Program-made: the position numbers and the translations under genes | Shown: positions 1 to 6,298 of the stretch, piece by piece | Position numbering within the stretch: position 1 is the stretch's first letter | Layout: the number at the start of each line of letters is the position of its first letter | Notes under the pieces: generated by a model | Database searches by the model: none | Seen by the model: only the letters and a program-made list of their open reading frames with translations | What the model was told of the DNA's origin: nothing | From: Burkholderia sp. | GTDB lineage: Bacteria; Pseudomonadota; Gammaproteobacteria; Burkholderiales; Burkholderiaceae | Direction: 5' to 3' | DNA: 15,962 nucleotides | Assembly: GCA_030151225.1 (NCBI GenBank) | Contig: JASLEG010000144.1 | Span: 1-15,962, forward strand

Positions 1-525
1 GCGGCGAGCCGGATAGCTCGCGTAGTCCTCGAAGGACATCAGGTGCATGTAAAGGCTGTAGAAGGTGAGCGTGGTGCCCGGCGGGAATTCCATCGTGTGT
101 CGCACGAGCGCGAAGCCGGTGCTGTAGGGCGAAGCGTGCGAGGCCGTGCCGTCGGTCGCGGCCACCTCGCTGACCGGATAGGCTCGATCCGCGCGAAATG
201 CGATCACCTCGCCGTCGGCGATGCAGCGCAGGCCGGCATCGAGATCGAGCGCCTGCCCGGCGCCGCCTTCCGTGATGTGGATGCCGCCATGCCACATGGC
301 GCCGCGGCTGACGAGAAACGAGCCCGACGATTCACGTTCGGCGAGCAGCCGAAAAATCTCGTGCTCGTCGGCAAAGGGGGTGGCGGGTTGACCGTTTCCA
401 TTCCCCTTGCGCAGGAAGGGAAACGCGAATTGCAGGCGTTTGATTTTTCGACGGACAGGTGCCGGCGCATTCCGCGCATGTGGATGTGCATGCCCTCGCC
501 CCGCACCGCTTCGACTGGCTGCCAA
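1..525 (-). CDS. M23-like putative peptidoglycan hydrolase, partial (3' end outside window)
   Basis: The reading frame is open from a stop at 538-540 to the window edge, giving 175 visible residues. Residues 75-165 read like an M23 (LytM-type) peptidase core: WHGGIHI near residues 78-84, then a RCIADGEVIAF stretch like the 'pV.A..dG.V' strand, then FALVRH and SLYMHL (His161), matching the family's 'YxHL' strand. Where M23 enzymes usually have HxGxD, this protein has HGGIH (His79, His83), so one zinc ligand is altered or the site is divergent. No signal peptide is visible. The first in-frame ATG (295-297) lies inside the domain. A TTG at 523-525, preceded by a GGGAGGGG ribosome site at about 5-nt spacing, is therefore the likely start. 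Family membership is inferred from motifs. A role as a secreted lysin or type VI-type effector is possible but unproven, because no neighbours are visible to the left. Confidence 0.68.
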   Translation of the reverse strand, partial: MAASRSGAGRGHAHPHARNAPAPVRRKIKRLQFAFPFLRKGNGNGQPATPFADEHEIFRLLAERESSGSFLVSRGAMWHGGIHITEGGAGQALDLDAGLRCIADGEVIAFRADRAYPVSEVAATDGTASHASPYSTGFALVRHTMEFPPGTTLTFYSLYMHLMSFEDYASYPARR

Positions 526-528
526 GCG

Positions 529-536
529 CCCCTCCC
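529..536 (-). promoter_or_regulatory. Ribosome binding site supporting a TTG start
   Basis: The minus strand reads GGGAGGGG about 5 nt before a TTG codon at 523-525. No ATG or GTG occurs in frame between the upstream stop (538-540) and the conserved domain, so this site decides the start of the M23-like gene. Confidence 0.55.
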
Positions 537-540
537 GTCA

Positions 541-571
541 AACGTTCGTGGAATGACCCGCACGAAACGTT
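541..571. repeat. Inverted repeat upstream of the M23-like gene
   Basis: AACGTTCGTG (541-550) faces CACGAAACGTT (561-571) across a 10-nt loop. The arms match perfectly except for one bulged base. The element ends a few bases before the ribosome site of the minus-strand M23-like gene, so it could be an operator or a 5' leader hairpin. It has no T-run in either direction. Confidence 0.5.
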
Positions 572-607
572 AGATGACGAGAACGGTGCTCAGCTATTTG
601 ACGAGTC

Positions 608-628
608 CGATTTGGAAAACCCAAATCG
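608..628 (-). terminator. Hairpin downstream of the glycosyltransferase-like gene
   Basis: An 8-bp perfect stem (CGATTTGG / CCAAATCG) with a 5-nt loop lies about 40 nt past the stop of the minus-strand gene at 668. No U-tract follows, so terminator function is only suggested by position. Confidence 0.35.
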
Positions 629-667
629 CCGCATCCGGCAACAACCGACAGGATTCGACGCGCTGCC

Positions 668-1435
668 TCAACCCCGCCCCAGCAGCCCCGGTAAATTCCC
701 GTCGAACGCATAGGTACCCGAATGCGTCGTCCGGAACCACGGGCAGGCGTAGATCGCCCCGCCCAGGTCGCGCCACTTCCGGCAGAACGACACGTCCTCC
801 GACAGCGAGCGCCCGTCCGGCGTACGCAGGAATTCGAAGTGTTCGTGCATGTGCCGCGCGTGCGGCACCAGATGCCGGTAGATGAGCGGCAGCTCCACGC
901 GGGTTTCCGGATACGCGCTCGCGAGCCGCTCGAACACGGCCCGCTCGATCAACATCATCCCCGCGCCGCCGGCCGACACCTCCACCGCGCGCTCGGACTG
1001 GTCGAACGCGCCATCGCCGATCGCGTGCACCGTGTGCCGGTAATCGGCGGCAGCGAGCGCCACCTGTCTCGCCGGCATGTCGGGATGGCGGCGCGCCAGC
1101 GCCACCACGGCCTCCCAGTCGATCTGCTTGCCGGGATACGGCCCGAGCGCCACCTCGGCCTGCAGGTCATACATGCGCAGCACGTCGCGCCCCTCGAAGC
1201 CGACGTCGGCGTCGACCAGCAGCAGATGCGAGGCCGACGATTCCGACAGAAAACGCTGGATCAGCACGTTGCGCTGCTCGTGCAGCAGCGGCGTGCCGGT
1301 CAGATAGAAATGTTCGAAGGCGATGCCGGCGCTCAGGCAGGCATGCTGCAGCGACAGCAGACCGCTCACGTACGGCATGAAACAACTCGAGCCGTAGGCG
1401 GGCGTCGCGACGAAGATGCCGGGAGTCGTTGTCAT
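668..1435 (-). CDS. Glycosyltransferase-like protein (GT-A fold)
   Basis: A 255-residue soluble protein. It opens with a beta strand and nucleotide-binding-like segment (GIFVATPAYG, residues 6-15). A hydrophobic strand then leads into a DxD motif, LLLVDADVGF (Asp75-Ala-Asp77), the metal/nucleotide-sugar site of GT-A glycosyltransferases. Later it has SEDVSFCRKW (about 211-220), like the acidic catalytic-region motif of such enzymes, and a C-terminal THSGTY with a possible metal-ligand histidine. There is no signal peptide or membrane segment, so it is probably cytoplasmic, acting on a nucleotide sugar; donor and acceptor cannot be read. It starts at the first ATG and has only a weak ribosome site, but a good promoter lies 48 nt upstream. 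It stands alone: the next gene upstream on the strand is an unrelated oxidoreductase, separated by a hairpin. Another nucleotide-diphosphate-sugar-type enzyme is the main alternative. Confidence 0.85.
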   Translation of the reverse strand: MTTTPGIFVATPAYGSSCFMPYVSGLLSLQHACLSAGIAFEHFYLTGTPLLHEQRNVLIQRFLSESSASHLLLVDADVGFEGRDVLRMYDLQAEVALGPYPGKQIDWEAVVALARRHPDMPARQVALAAADYRHTVHAIGDGAFDQSERAVEVSAGGAGMMLIERAVFERLASAYPETRVELPLIYRHLVPHARHMHEHFEFLRTPDGRSLSEDVSFCRKWRDLGGAIYACPWFRTTHSGTYAFDGNLPGLLGRG

Positions 1436-1482
1436 GGTGGCCCGAAACGAAATGAAACGGTTGCCCCTCTATTCGTCCGACC

Positions 1483-1511
1483 TTTTTATTGAAAATCCTA
1501 ACTATCGTCAA
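1483..1511 (-). promoter_or_regulatory. Sigma70-type promoter of the glycosyltransferase-like gene
   Basis: On the minus strand TTGACG (1511-1506) is separated by exactly 17 nt from TAAAAA (1488-1483). The expected start of transcription is near 1476, leaving a leader of about 40 nt. The region is AT-rich compared with its surroundings. Confidence 0.55.
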
Positions 1512-1543
1512 CTCGGACTAACGTCTGTCCCGGATATCGGTGC

Positions 1544-1558
1544 GCCGTGCTGCACGGC
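1544..1558. repeat. 15-bp palindrome
   Basis: GCCGTGC, T, GCACGGC form a perfect odd-length palindrome. It lies about 33 bp upstream of the -35 element of the glycosyltransferase-like gene, where an activator or repressor could bind. It could equally be part of the 3' region of the oxidoreductase operon. Confidence 0.4.
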
Positions 1559-1572
1559 AACCTCACCATCAA

Positions 1573-1588
1573 GATAAGTATTCTTATC
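1573..1588. repeat. AT-rich GATAAG-CTTATC inverted repeat
   Basis: GATAAG (1573-1578) and CTTATC (1583-1588) flank a TATT centre. In this GC-rich setting an AT-rich dyad upstream of a promoter is operator-like. No known regulator is assigned. Confidence 0.4.
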
Positions 1589-1601
1589 GGTACGGAATCA
1601 T

Positions 1602-1624
1602 GGACACGGCAAACTGCCGTGTCC
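1602..1624 (-). terminator. Hairpin downstream of the quinone oxidoreductase operon
   Basis: GGACACGGCA / TGCCGTGTCC form a perfect 10-bp stem with a 3-nt loop, starting 17 nt beyond the oxidoreductase stop codon. There is no U-tract in the minus direction, so it is a stable 3' hairpin and probable transcript end rather than a canonical intrinsic terminator. Confidence 0.5.
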
Positions 1625-1640
1625 GAAAACGCCCCGTGCC

Positions 1641-2615
1641 TCAACCCATCGTCAGCACCGTGCGCCGCCGGCTGTCGGTGGTGGCCCAGGCCTCGCCCAC
1701 CTGCTCGAGTGGCATGGCATGCGCATCGATCCGCAGGCCCGCGCGCGGCGCGACGTCGAGCACCATGCGCAGCGCCTCGATCAGCAGCGGCAGCGGCACG
1801 CTGCCCAAGCCGCTGCCCATCAGCGTGATGGCGGTCGAGCGCAGCACGGCGGCCGGCAGCGAGATCTCGCCGCCGCCGATCGCGCCGATCTGCACGTAGC
1901 GCAGCACCGCCAGATCCGGCAGCGCCCGCGCCGCGGACGTCAGCAGGCGGTGCGCGCTCGGCCCCCACAGGTAGTCGAGCACCACGTCCACCCGGCCCCC
2001 GAACTGTTCGCGCAGCGCGGCGTCGAGCGCCTCGTCGTGGGTCAGCGGCACCAGCACGTCGGCGCCGAGCGCGGCGAGTTCGGCCAGCGCGGTGGCGTCG
2101 CGCCCGGTGGCGATCACCTTGCCCGCGCCGAGGTACTTCGCGAGTTGCACCGCGAGCCGGCCCGACGAGCCGGTCGCGCCGTTCACGAGCACCGTCTCGC
2201 CGAATTCGAGCCGGGCCCGCTCCTTGAGCGCGGCCCACGACGACATGGCCGGAATCGCGAGCGCGGCGGCGGTGAGGTCGTCGAGCGCGTCGGGCACCGG
2301 CAGGCAATGCGCATCGGGCGCGAGGCTGCGCTCGGCCATCGCGCCGTGCGGGGCCTTCGGGCCGAAGAAATACACGCGGCGGCCGTCGGCATCCAGGCCC
2401 ACGCCGTCGATGCCGGGCACGAACGGCTCGAAGGGCGCGCCGCCCTCGCCCGTCGCCGCCGACGAGTAATGCACGCCCGCCGCGCGCGAACGTGTGACGT
2501 GGCTCAGCGCGGCCGCGGCCACGCGGATCTCGCGGTAACCGTCGCGCGCGCGCGGCGCGTCGAATTCGCCGTGAACGGGCGACTGGCCCGCCGATTTCAC
2601 GATTGCTGCCTTCAT
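1641..2615 (-). CDS. Quinone oxidoreductase / zinc-independent MDR-family alcohol dehydrogenase-like protein
   Basis: A 324-residue member of the medium-chain dehydrogenase/reductase superfamily. The N-terminal GroES-like domain (about 1-120) contains PGIDGVG (67-73). The Rossmann domain carries NGATGSSG (145-152), the nucleotide-binding turn, followed by VQLAKYLGA. The length is typical. The four-cysteine structural zinc cluster of zinc alcohol dehydrogenases is absent, which points to an NADPH-dependent quinone or enone reductase; the substrate is unknown. The ATG start is preceded by a strong GAGGAGG site at 5-nt spacing. It is the second gene after the 86-residue gene (72-nt gap), and the pair is divergent from an AraC regulator that probably controls it. 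Confidence 0.9.
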   Translation of the reverse strand: MKAAIVKSAGQSPVHGEFDAPRARDGYREIRVAAAALSHVTRSRAAGVHYSSAATGEGGAPFEPFVPGIDGVGLDADGRRVYFFGPKAPHGAMAERSLAPDAHCLPVPDALDDLTAAALAIPAMSSWAALKERARLEFGETVLVNGATGSSGRLAVQLAKYLGAGKVIATGRDATALAELAALGADVLVPLTHDEALDAALREQFGGRVDVVLDYLWGPSAHRLLTSAARALPDLAVLRYVQIGAIGGGEISLPAAVLRSTAITLMGSGLGSVPLPLLIEALRMVLDVAPRAGLRIDAHAMPLEQVGEAWATTDSRRRTVLTMG

Positions 2616-2687
2616 GGCGTCCTCCTCGATTCGATTCGTGATGCGAACCGGTGCCGCCGTCGGTCGGCCACCGGATTCGCGCTCGTG

Positions 2688-2948
2688 TCAGTGTGCCGGC
2701 TGGGCGTCGATCCACGCACGCAGCGCGGGATCGCGCAACTCGAACACCTCGAAGATGCCGAGCGCGCGCAGCGCCGGCAGCGCGGCCTGGATGTCGGCGC
2801 GCGCCTCGGCCCGTGCCTCGGGGCTCGCATCGGGCGTGCCCAGCACGCGCGCATTGAAGAGGAAGGCGCCCACCGTGCCCTTGCGCACGGTCACGCCGTT
2901 CAGTTCGGCCTGGTTCTGCCCGTCGGGGAGGAGGTGTTCGGCTCGCAT
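2688..2948 (-). CDS. Small conserved-type protein of unknown function
   Basis: An 86-residue protein with a good AGGAG ribosome site ahead of its ATG. No family is recognised with confidence. It has a central NGVTVRKGTVGAFLFNA segment (about 17-33), an Ala/Glu/Arg-rich helix, and a C-terminal IFEVFELRDPALRAW segment. There is no signal peptide or membrane helix and no cysteine. It is the promoter-proximal gene of the operon with the quinone oxidoreductase and faces the AraC regulator across a 128-bp gap, so it is likely co-expressed with the reductase. Codon usage (G/C at third positions) and the ribosome site support real coding. Confidence 0.75.
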   Translation of the reverse strand: MRAEHLLPDGQNQAELNGVTVRKGTVGAFLFNARVLGTPDASPEARAEARADIQAALPALRALGIFEVFELRDPALRAWIDAQPAH

Positions 2949-3025
2949 CGTGATGTTCTCCTGGTGCCGGCGGCCCTTCGCCTGAAAGGCGCCGTTCGGT
3001 TTCGATGCCAGGCAGTCTATCGGGA

Positions 3026-3031
3026 TACAAT
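3026..3031 (+). promoter_or_regulatory. Probable -10 element of the AraC-family regulator
   Basis: TACAAT at 3026-3031 is the best -10 match in the divergent intergenic region; its -35 is weak. Transcription would start near 3038, which excludes the upstream ATG at 3005 as a start. The palindrome ATCGGCCGAT (3030-3039) overlaps the expected start point and could be an operator. Confidence 0.4.
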
Positions 3032-3076
3032 CGGCCGATCTCCGGCATGCAAGCCAATCGATACGGAATTTCGGTC

Positions 3077-3862
3077 ATGATCGATCCGCTGCTCCCCCCA
3101 CCGCTCGTACTTCAGTCGGGCGGACCGTTAGTTGCCGCTGTGGAATTGACGCAGGCGATGCCGCGCGAAACGGACAGGCATCGACATCCGCGCGGCCAGT
3201 TGCTCGGCGCGCTGAGCGGGCTGCTGTCGGTGGGGCTCGAGACGCAGCAGTGGGTGGTGCCGGCCACCCATGCGATCTGGGTGCCCCCGCATCATTGGCA
3301 CGCGCTGCGCTCGCACGGGCCGTTCTCGGGCTGGAGCGTGTTCGTGGAGGAAGCGGCCTGCGCGGCCCTGCCCGCCGCGCCGCGCGCGATCCGCACCAAT
3401 GCGCTGCTGCGCGAGGCGGTGCGGCGCGCGGCCACCTGGCCGGCCGGGCCGCGCGATACGAACGAAACGCGCATCGCCGAGCTGATCGTGGCCGAGATCG
3501 CGGCCTCGCCCGCCCAGGCGCTGGGCCTGCCGAAACCGCGCGACCCGCGCCTCGTGCGGATCACCGACGCCCTGGCGGCCGACCTCGCCGACTCGCGCAG
3601 CGCGGAGGACTGGGCGCGCTGGGCCGGCATGGCGCCACGCACGCTGAGCCGACACTTTCTCGACGAAACCGGCATGCGCTTCGCGCAATGGCGCCAGCAG
3701 GCGCGCGTGCTGCGCGCACTCGAGCGGCTCGCGGCCGGCGCGCCGGTCACCACGATCGCGCTCGAACTCGGCTACGAGAACGTCAGCGCGTTCATCGAGA
3801 TGTTCCGGCGCACGCTGGGCGTGACGCCGGGGCGCCATGCGGCGCAGGTCGAGGCGCCATGA
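3077..3862 (+). CDS. AraC-family transcriptional regulator (NimR-like)
   Basis: A 261-residue DNA-binding protein. The N-terminal cupin-type sensor domain holds HRHPRGQLLGALSG (35-48), then WVVPATHAIWVPP (59-71) and HALRSHG (75-81), the pattern of the AraC_binding domain in NimR-like regulators. Two C-terminal helix-turn-helix motifs lie at about 176-197 and 224-247, with the typical LGYENVSAFIEMFRR and a closing GVTPGRH. The frame is open from an ATG at 3005, but the candidate -10 at 3026-3031 lies downstream of that, and homologous regulators usually begin just before a Pro-rich segment, so 3077 is preferred; 3047 is an alternative. It is divergent from the 86-residue/quinone reductase operon and probably regulates it. 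NimR itself controls a nitroimidazole exporter in E. coli, but that role need not apply here. Confidence 0.9.
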   Translation: MIDPLLPPPLVLQSGGPLVAAVELTQAMPRETDRHRHPRGQLLGALSGLLSVGLETQQWVVPATHAIWVPPHHWHALRSHGPFSGWSVFVEEAACAALPAAPRAIRTNALLREAVRRAATWPAGPRDTNETRIAELIVAEIAASPAQALGLPKPRDPRLVRITDALAADLADSRSAEDWARWAGMAPRTLSRHFLDETGMRFAQWRQQARVLRALERLAAGAPVTTIALELGYENVSAFIEMFRRTLGVTPGRHAAQVEAP

Positions 3863-3902
3863 GCCGCCGCGACGCACGGAAACCCGATTGACCTCGACGG
3901 AA

Positions 3903-3922
3903 CCCGATCTCGCCGCATCGGG
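3903..3922 (+). repeat. Small hairpin downstream of the AraC regulator
   Basis: CCCGAT (3903-3908) and ATCGGG (3917-3922) form a 6-bp stem. A near-repeat of the same segment, ACGGAAACCCGAT then ACGGAACCCGAT, runs from about 3876 to 3908. It could be a weak 3' hairpin or a binding site; no U-tract follows. Confidence 0.3.
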
Positions 3923-3947
3923 CTATCCGCCGCGGGCACCGGCCCGC

Positions 3948-3953
3948 TATCAT
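3948..3953 (+). promoter_or_regulatory. Candidate -10 element of the exported 737-residue protein gene
   Basis: TATCAT in the context GCTATCATGCG is the best -10 match between the AraC gene and the next gene. No clear -35 is visible. A start near 3960 would give a leader of about 100 nt containing the hairpin at 4018-4046. Confidence 0.35.
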
Positions 3954-4017
3954 GCGAGCCGCGCCGAGCCGAGCCGCGCCACCCATCATTCGACCATTCA
4001 CGAGAGACATTCCGAGT

Positions 4018-4046
4018 GCGCCCGCCGTGCCGTCCACGGCGGGCGC
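4018..4046 (+). terminator. Perfect 12-bp GC-rich hairpin immediately before a coding start
   Basis: GCGCCCGCCGTG (4018-4029) pairs perfectly with CACGGCGGGCGC (4035-4046) around a CCGTC loop. CCCTTT follows at once. The hairpin ends 11 nt before the ATG at 4058. It resembles an intrinsic terminator with a short T-tract, so it could end the AraC transcript, attenuate the downstream gene, or limit ribosome access. Confidence 0.5.
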
Positions 4047-4057
4047 CCCTTTCCGCC

Positions 4058-6271
4058 ATGCCCGTCACGACCTTCCTCGATCTGTCCCGGCGCGCCGCCG
4101 CCGCTGTCGGCGCCGCCGCCGCGCTGTGCTGCGCCGTCACCTCCGCCAACGCCACGGTGCTGATGTATCCCTATCCGAACGAGGCGCCGAGCTTCAATTT
4201 CCGCGAGTACGCGCAGGGCAACCCCGGCGTGCTGAGCACCGGCTACGGTCCGCTCACGCTGACCTCGGCCTATCGCGTGCTCGGCGGCCACCCGCTGTCG
4301 GTGGACGACCTCAAGATGCTCGCGGCGGTGCCCTCGCCGCTCGACGCACACTGGGAGGCGCGCGAGACCTGGAACAAGGCGCGCAACGACGTGCTCGGCC
4401 AGCCGCAGGCAGGTAGCGGCGGCGGCACCGACGACAACCCGCTGTGCGCCGACGACGGTTTCGCGCAGGCGGCCAAGTCGCTCGCGGGCTTCGTGCAGAC
4501 CTACGGCGCGTCGGACGATTGGGTGCGCGACTGGACCCAGGCGCAAGTGGTGGTGTTCTCGAATTGCGGTTCGGGCCACGCGGCGCACCTGCCGGCCGCA
4601 GCCCCGGCCGGCGCGCCGGCCTGGCTCGTGCAGGCGCGTGCGTATCAGCGCGCGGCGGCGCAGTTCTACGCGCGCCGGTTCGAGGCGGCCGCTACCGGCT
4701 TCGATGCCATCGCACAGGATCCGGCCTCGCCGTATCGCACGATCTCGGCCTATCTCGCCAGCCGCGCCCGCCTCGAGCAGGCCGTGCGGTTGCCCGACGA
4801 TACGCGCGGCACGGCGCTGTCGGCCACCGCCGACGCGCTCGGCCAGCAACAGGCCGGCGCCGCGCCCGCGCAGCAGGCGAACCTGCGCGCGCTCGAGCGT
4901 CGCGCGCGCTTTCAGGCCGATCCCGAGGCGGAACTGCGCCGCATCGAGGATCGCATCGCGAACCAGCCCTGGGATGCGGACACGCTGCAGGATCTGAAGG
5001 ACTACATCTACGCGCTGAATCTGGACGCGCAGCCGAACAACGGCCTGCATCGCCGGCCCGTGATCGACGCCGTGCCACGCGGCGGCCTGACCGACTGGCT
5101 CGCCACGATGCAGGCGGACCCGGCACCGGCCGGCGGCTCGGCCAGGGTCGCGGGCGAAACCGTGACCGGCGCGGCCGCGCTGTGGCGCAGCTCGAATTCG
5201 GTGGCGTGGCTCGTGGCCACGCTGCAGGCCGCGCCGAGCCTGCACGCGCTGCCGGTCGACGTACTCGACGCGGCCACCGCCGTCACGCCACGGAGCCCGG
5301 CCTTCGCGGCGATCCAGTACCGGCTGCTGAAACTGCGCGACGCGAACATCGCCGTGCAACGCGCGGCGGGCAAGAACACGGCCACGCTCGATGCCGCGAT
5401 CTGCCACGACGCGGAACAGCTGCTCGCGCACCACGCGGATCGCTTCCCCGGCCGCGACGCCAACCTGCTGCACCAGCTGTGGGCCGAGCACACCGCGAGC
5501 CCCGCGGTGTTCATGCAGCAGATCTGGATGCACGCGCCGTCCGAGGTCGATCTCGGCAAGGATGCCGCCGCCGACGGCGGCGGCGACGGCATTCCGTACG
5601 AATTCGCCGACCTGATGAACGAGCGCCTGTCGGTCGACGATCTCGAGACGCTGTGGAAAGCCAGCGCCGCCGCGACCGCCGGCAGCCCGACGGCACGGGC
5701 CCACGCCGAACTGAGCGCCATGCTGTTCGTGCGCGCGGCGCTGCTGCAGCGCGACGACGTGGCGAAGCGCATCGCGCCCGAGCTGAAGACGCTGCGCCCG
5801 AAGCTGGCCGGCGACATCGACGCCTGCCTCGACGCCGAGACGGCCGACAAGCCGTATCGGCTGACCGTGATGCTGCTCGACGACACCACGCTGTCGGCGA
5901 TCGTGACCGACGGCGGCTGGGTGCCCTACAGCGCGCTCACGCCGACGCTCGACACGAGCCTGGGCGCCGCGCACGGCACCAACGGCGCGCTGCATCCGGT
6001 GCTGTTCCAGAACGCCGCGCAGCGCCACAAGGCTGCGAGCGAAGTGGCCGCGCTGCGCCAGTTGAAGACCGGCGTGCCCTACATGAGCGAGGCGCTGGTC
6101 TCGCACGTGCACCGGCACCCGTTCGACTTCGGCAACCCGGCCCACCTCGCGGCATTCGTCGGCACCACGCGCTACGCGTCCGAGCCGAAGGCCTCGCGTG
6201 CCGCGTTCCGCCTGCTGCATCGCTGGTACTTCTTCACGCCGTCGGCGCGCTTCACGAAGTACTGGTACTGA
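4058..6271 (+). CDS. Exported protein of unknown function (737 aa)
   Basis: The N-terminus is a signal peptide: positive residues (SRR, about 10-12), a hydrophobic Ala-rich core, and AxA cleavage after about residue 32 (SANA). The mature part is alpha-helix-rich and repeat-like, with helical pairs such as RAYQRAAAQFYARRFEAAATGF around 190-225 that suggest TPR-type scaffolding. Cysteines are few. The C-terminal tail (RAAFRLLHRWYFFTPSARF) looks like a conserved signature of an uncharacterised proteobacterial family, from memory only. No enzymatic motif is recognised; a periplasmic or outer-membrane-associated role is inferred. A GTG at 4016 in the same frame has a GAGAG site 9 nt upstream and is an alternative start. 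It is not preferred because the 14 added codons use codons unlike the rest and coincide with a perfect hairpin. The gene converges on the SDR gene with a 27-bp gap. Confidence 0.8.
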   Translation: MPVTTFLDLSRRAAAAVGAAAALCCAVTSANATVLMYPYPNEAPSFNFREYAQGNPGVLSTGYGPLTLTSAYRVLGGHPLSVDDLKMLAAVPSPLDAHWEARETWNKARNDVLGQPQAGSGGGTDDNPLCADDGFAQAAKSLAGFVQTYGASDDWVRDWTQAQVVVFSNCGSGHAAHLPAAAPAGAPAWLVQARAYQRAAAQFYARRFEAAATGFDAIAQDPASPYRTISAYLASRARLEQAVRLPDDTRGTALSATADALGQQQAGAAPAQQANLRALERRARFQADPEAELRRIEDRIANQPWDADTLQDLKDYIYALNLDAQPNNGLHRRPVIDAVPRGGLTDWLATMQADPAPAGGSARVAGETVTGAAALWRSSNSVAWLVATLQAAPSLHALPVDVLDAATAVTPRSPAFAAIQYRLLKLRDANIAVQRAAGKNTATLDAAICHDAEQLLAHHADRFPGRDANLLHQLWAEHTASPAVFMQQIWMHAPSEVDLGKDAAADGGGDGIPYEFADLMNERLSVDDLETLWKASAAATAGSPTARAHAELSAMLFVRAALLQRDDVAKRIAPELKTLRPKLAGDIDACLDAETADKPYRLTVMLLDDTTLSAIVTDGGWVPYSALTPTLDTSLGAAHGTNGALHPVLFQNAAQRHKAASEVAALRQLKTGVPYMSEALVSHVHRHPFDFGNPAHLAAFVGTTRYASEPKASRAAFRLLHRWYFFTPSARFTKYWY

Positions 6272-6298
6272 GCGACACGACAGACTCGCCGGCCCCCT

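Noticed and set aside
43..573. 176-codon plus-strand frame at the left edge
   Set aside because: The complementary frame carries the M23-like motifs and better codon use.
1719..3080. 453-codon plus-strand frame opposite the quinone reductase operon
   Set aside because: Shadow of the MDR gene; no recognisable features and atypical composition.
3998..6220. 740-codon open frame on the minus strand opposite the exported protein gene
   Set aside because: It is Arg/Gly/His-rich and lacks domain features; the opposite strand has a signal peptide and G/C-ending codons. Long antisense frames are expected at this GC content.
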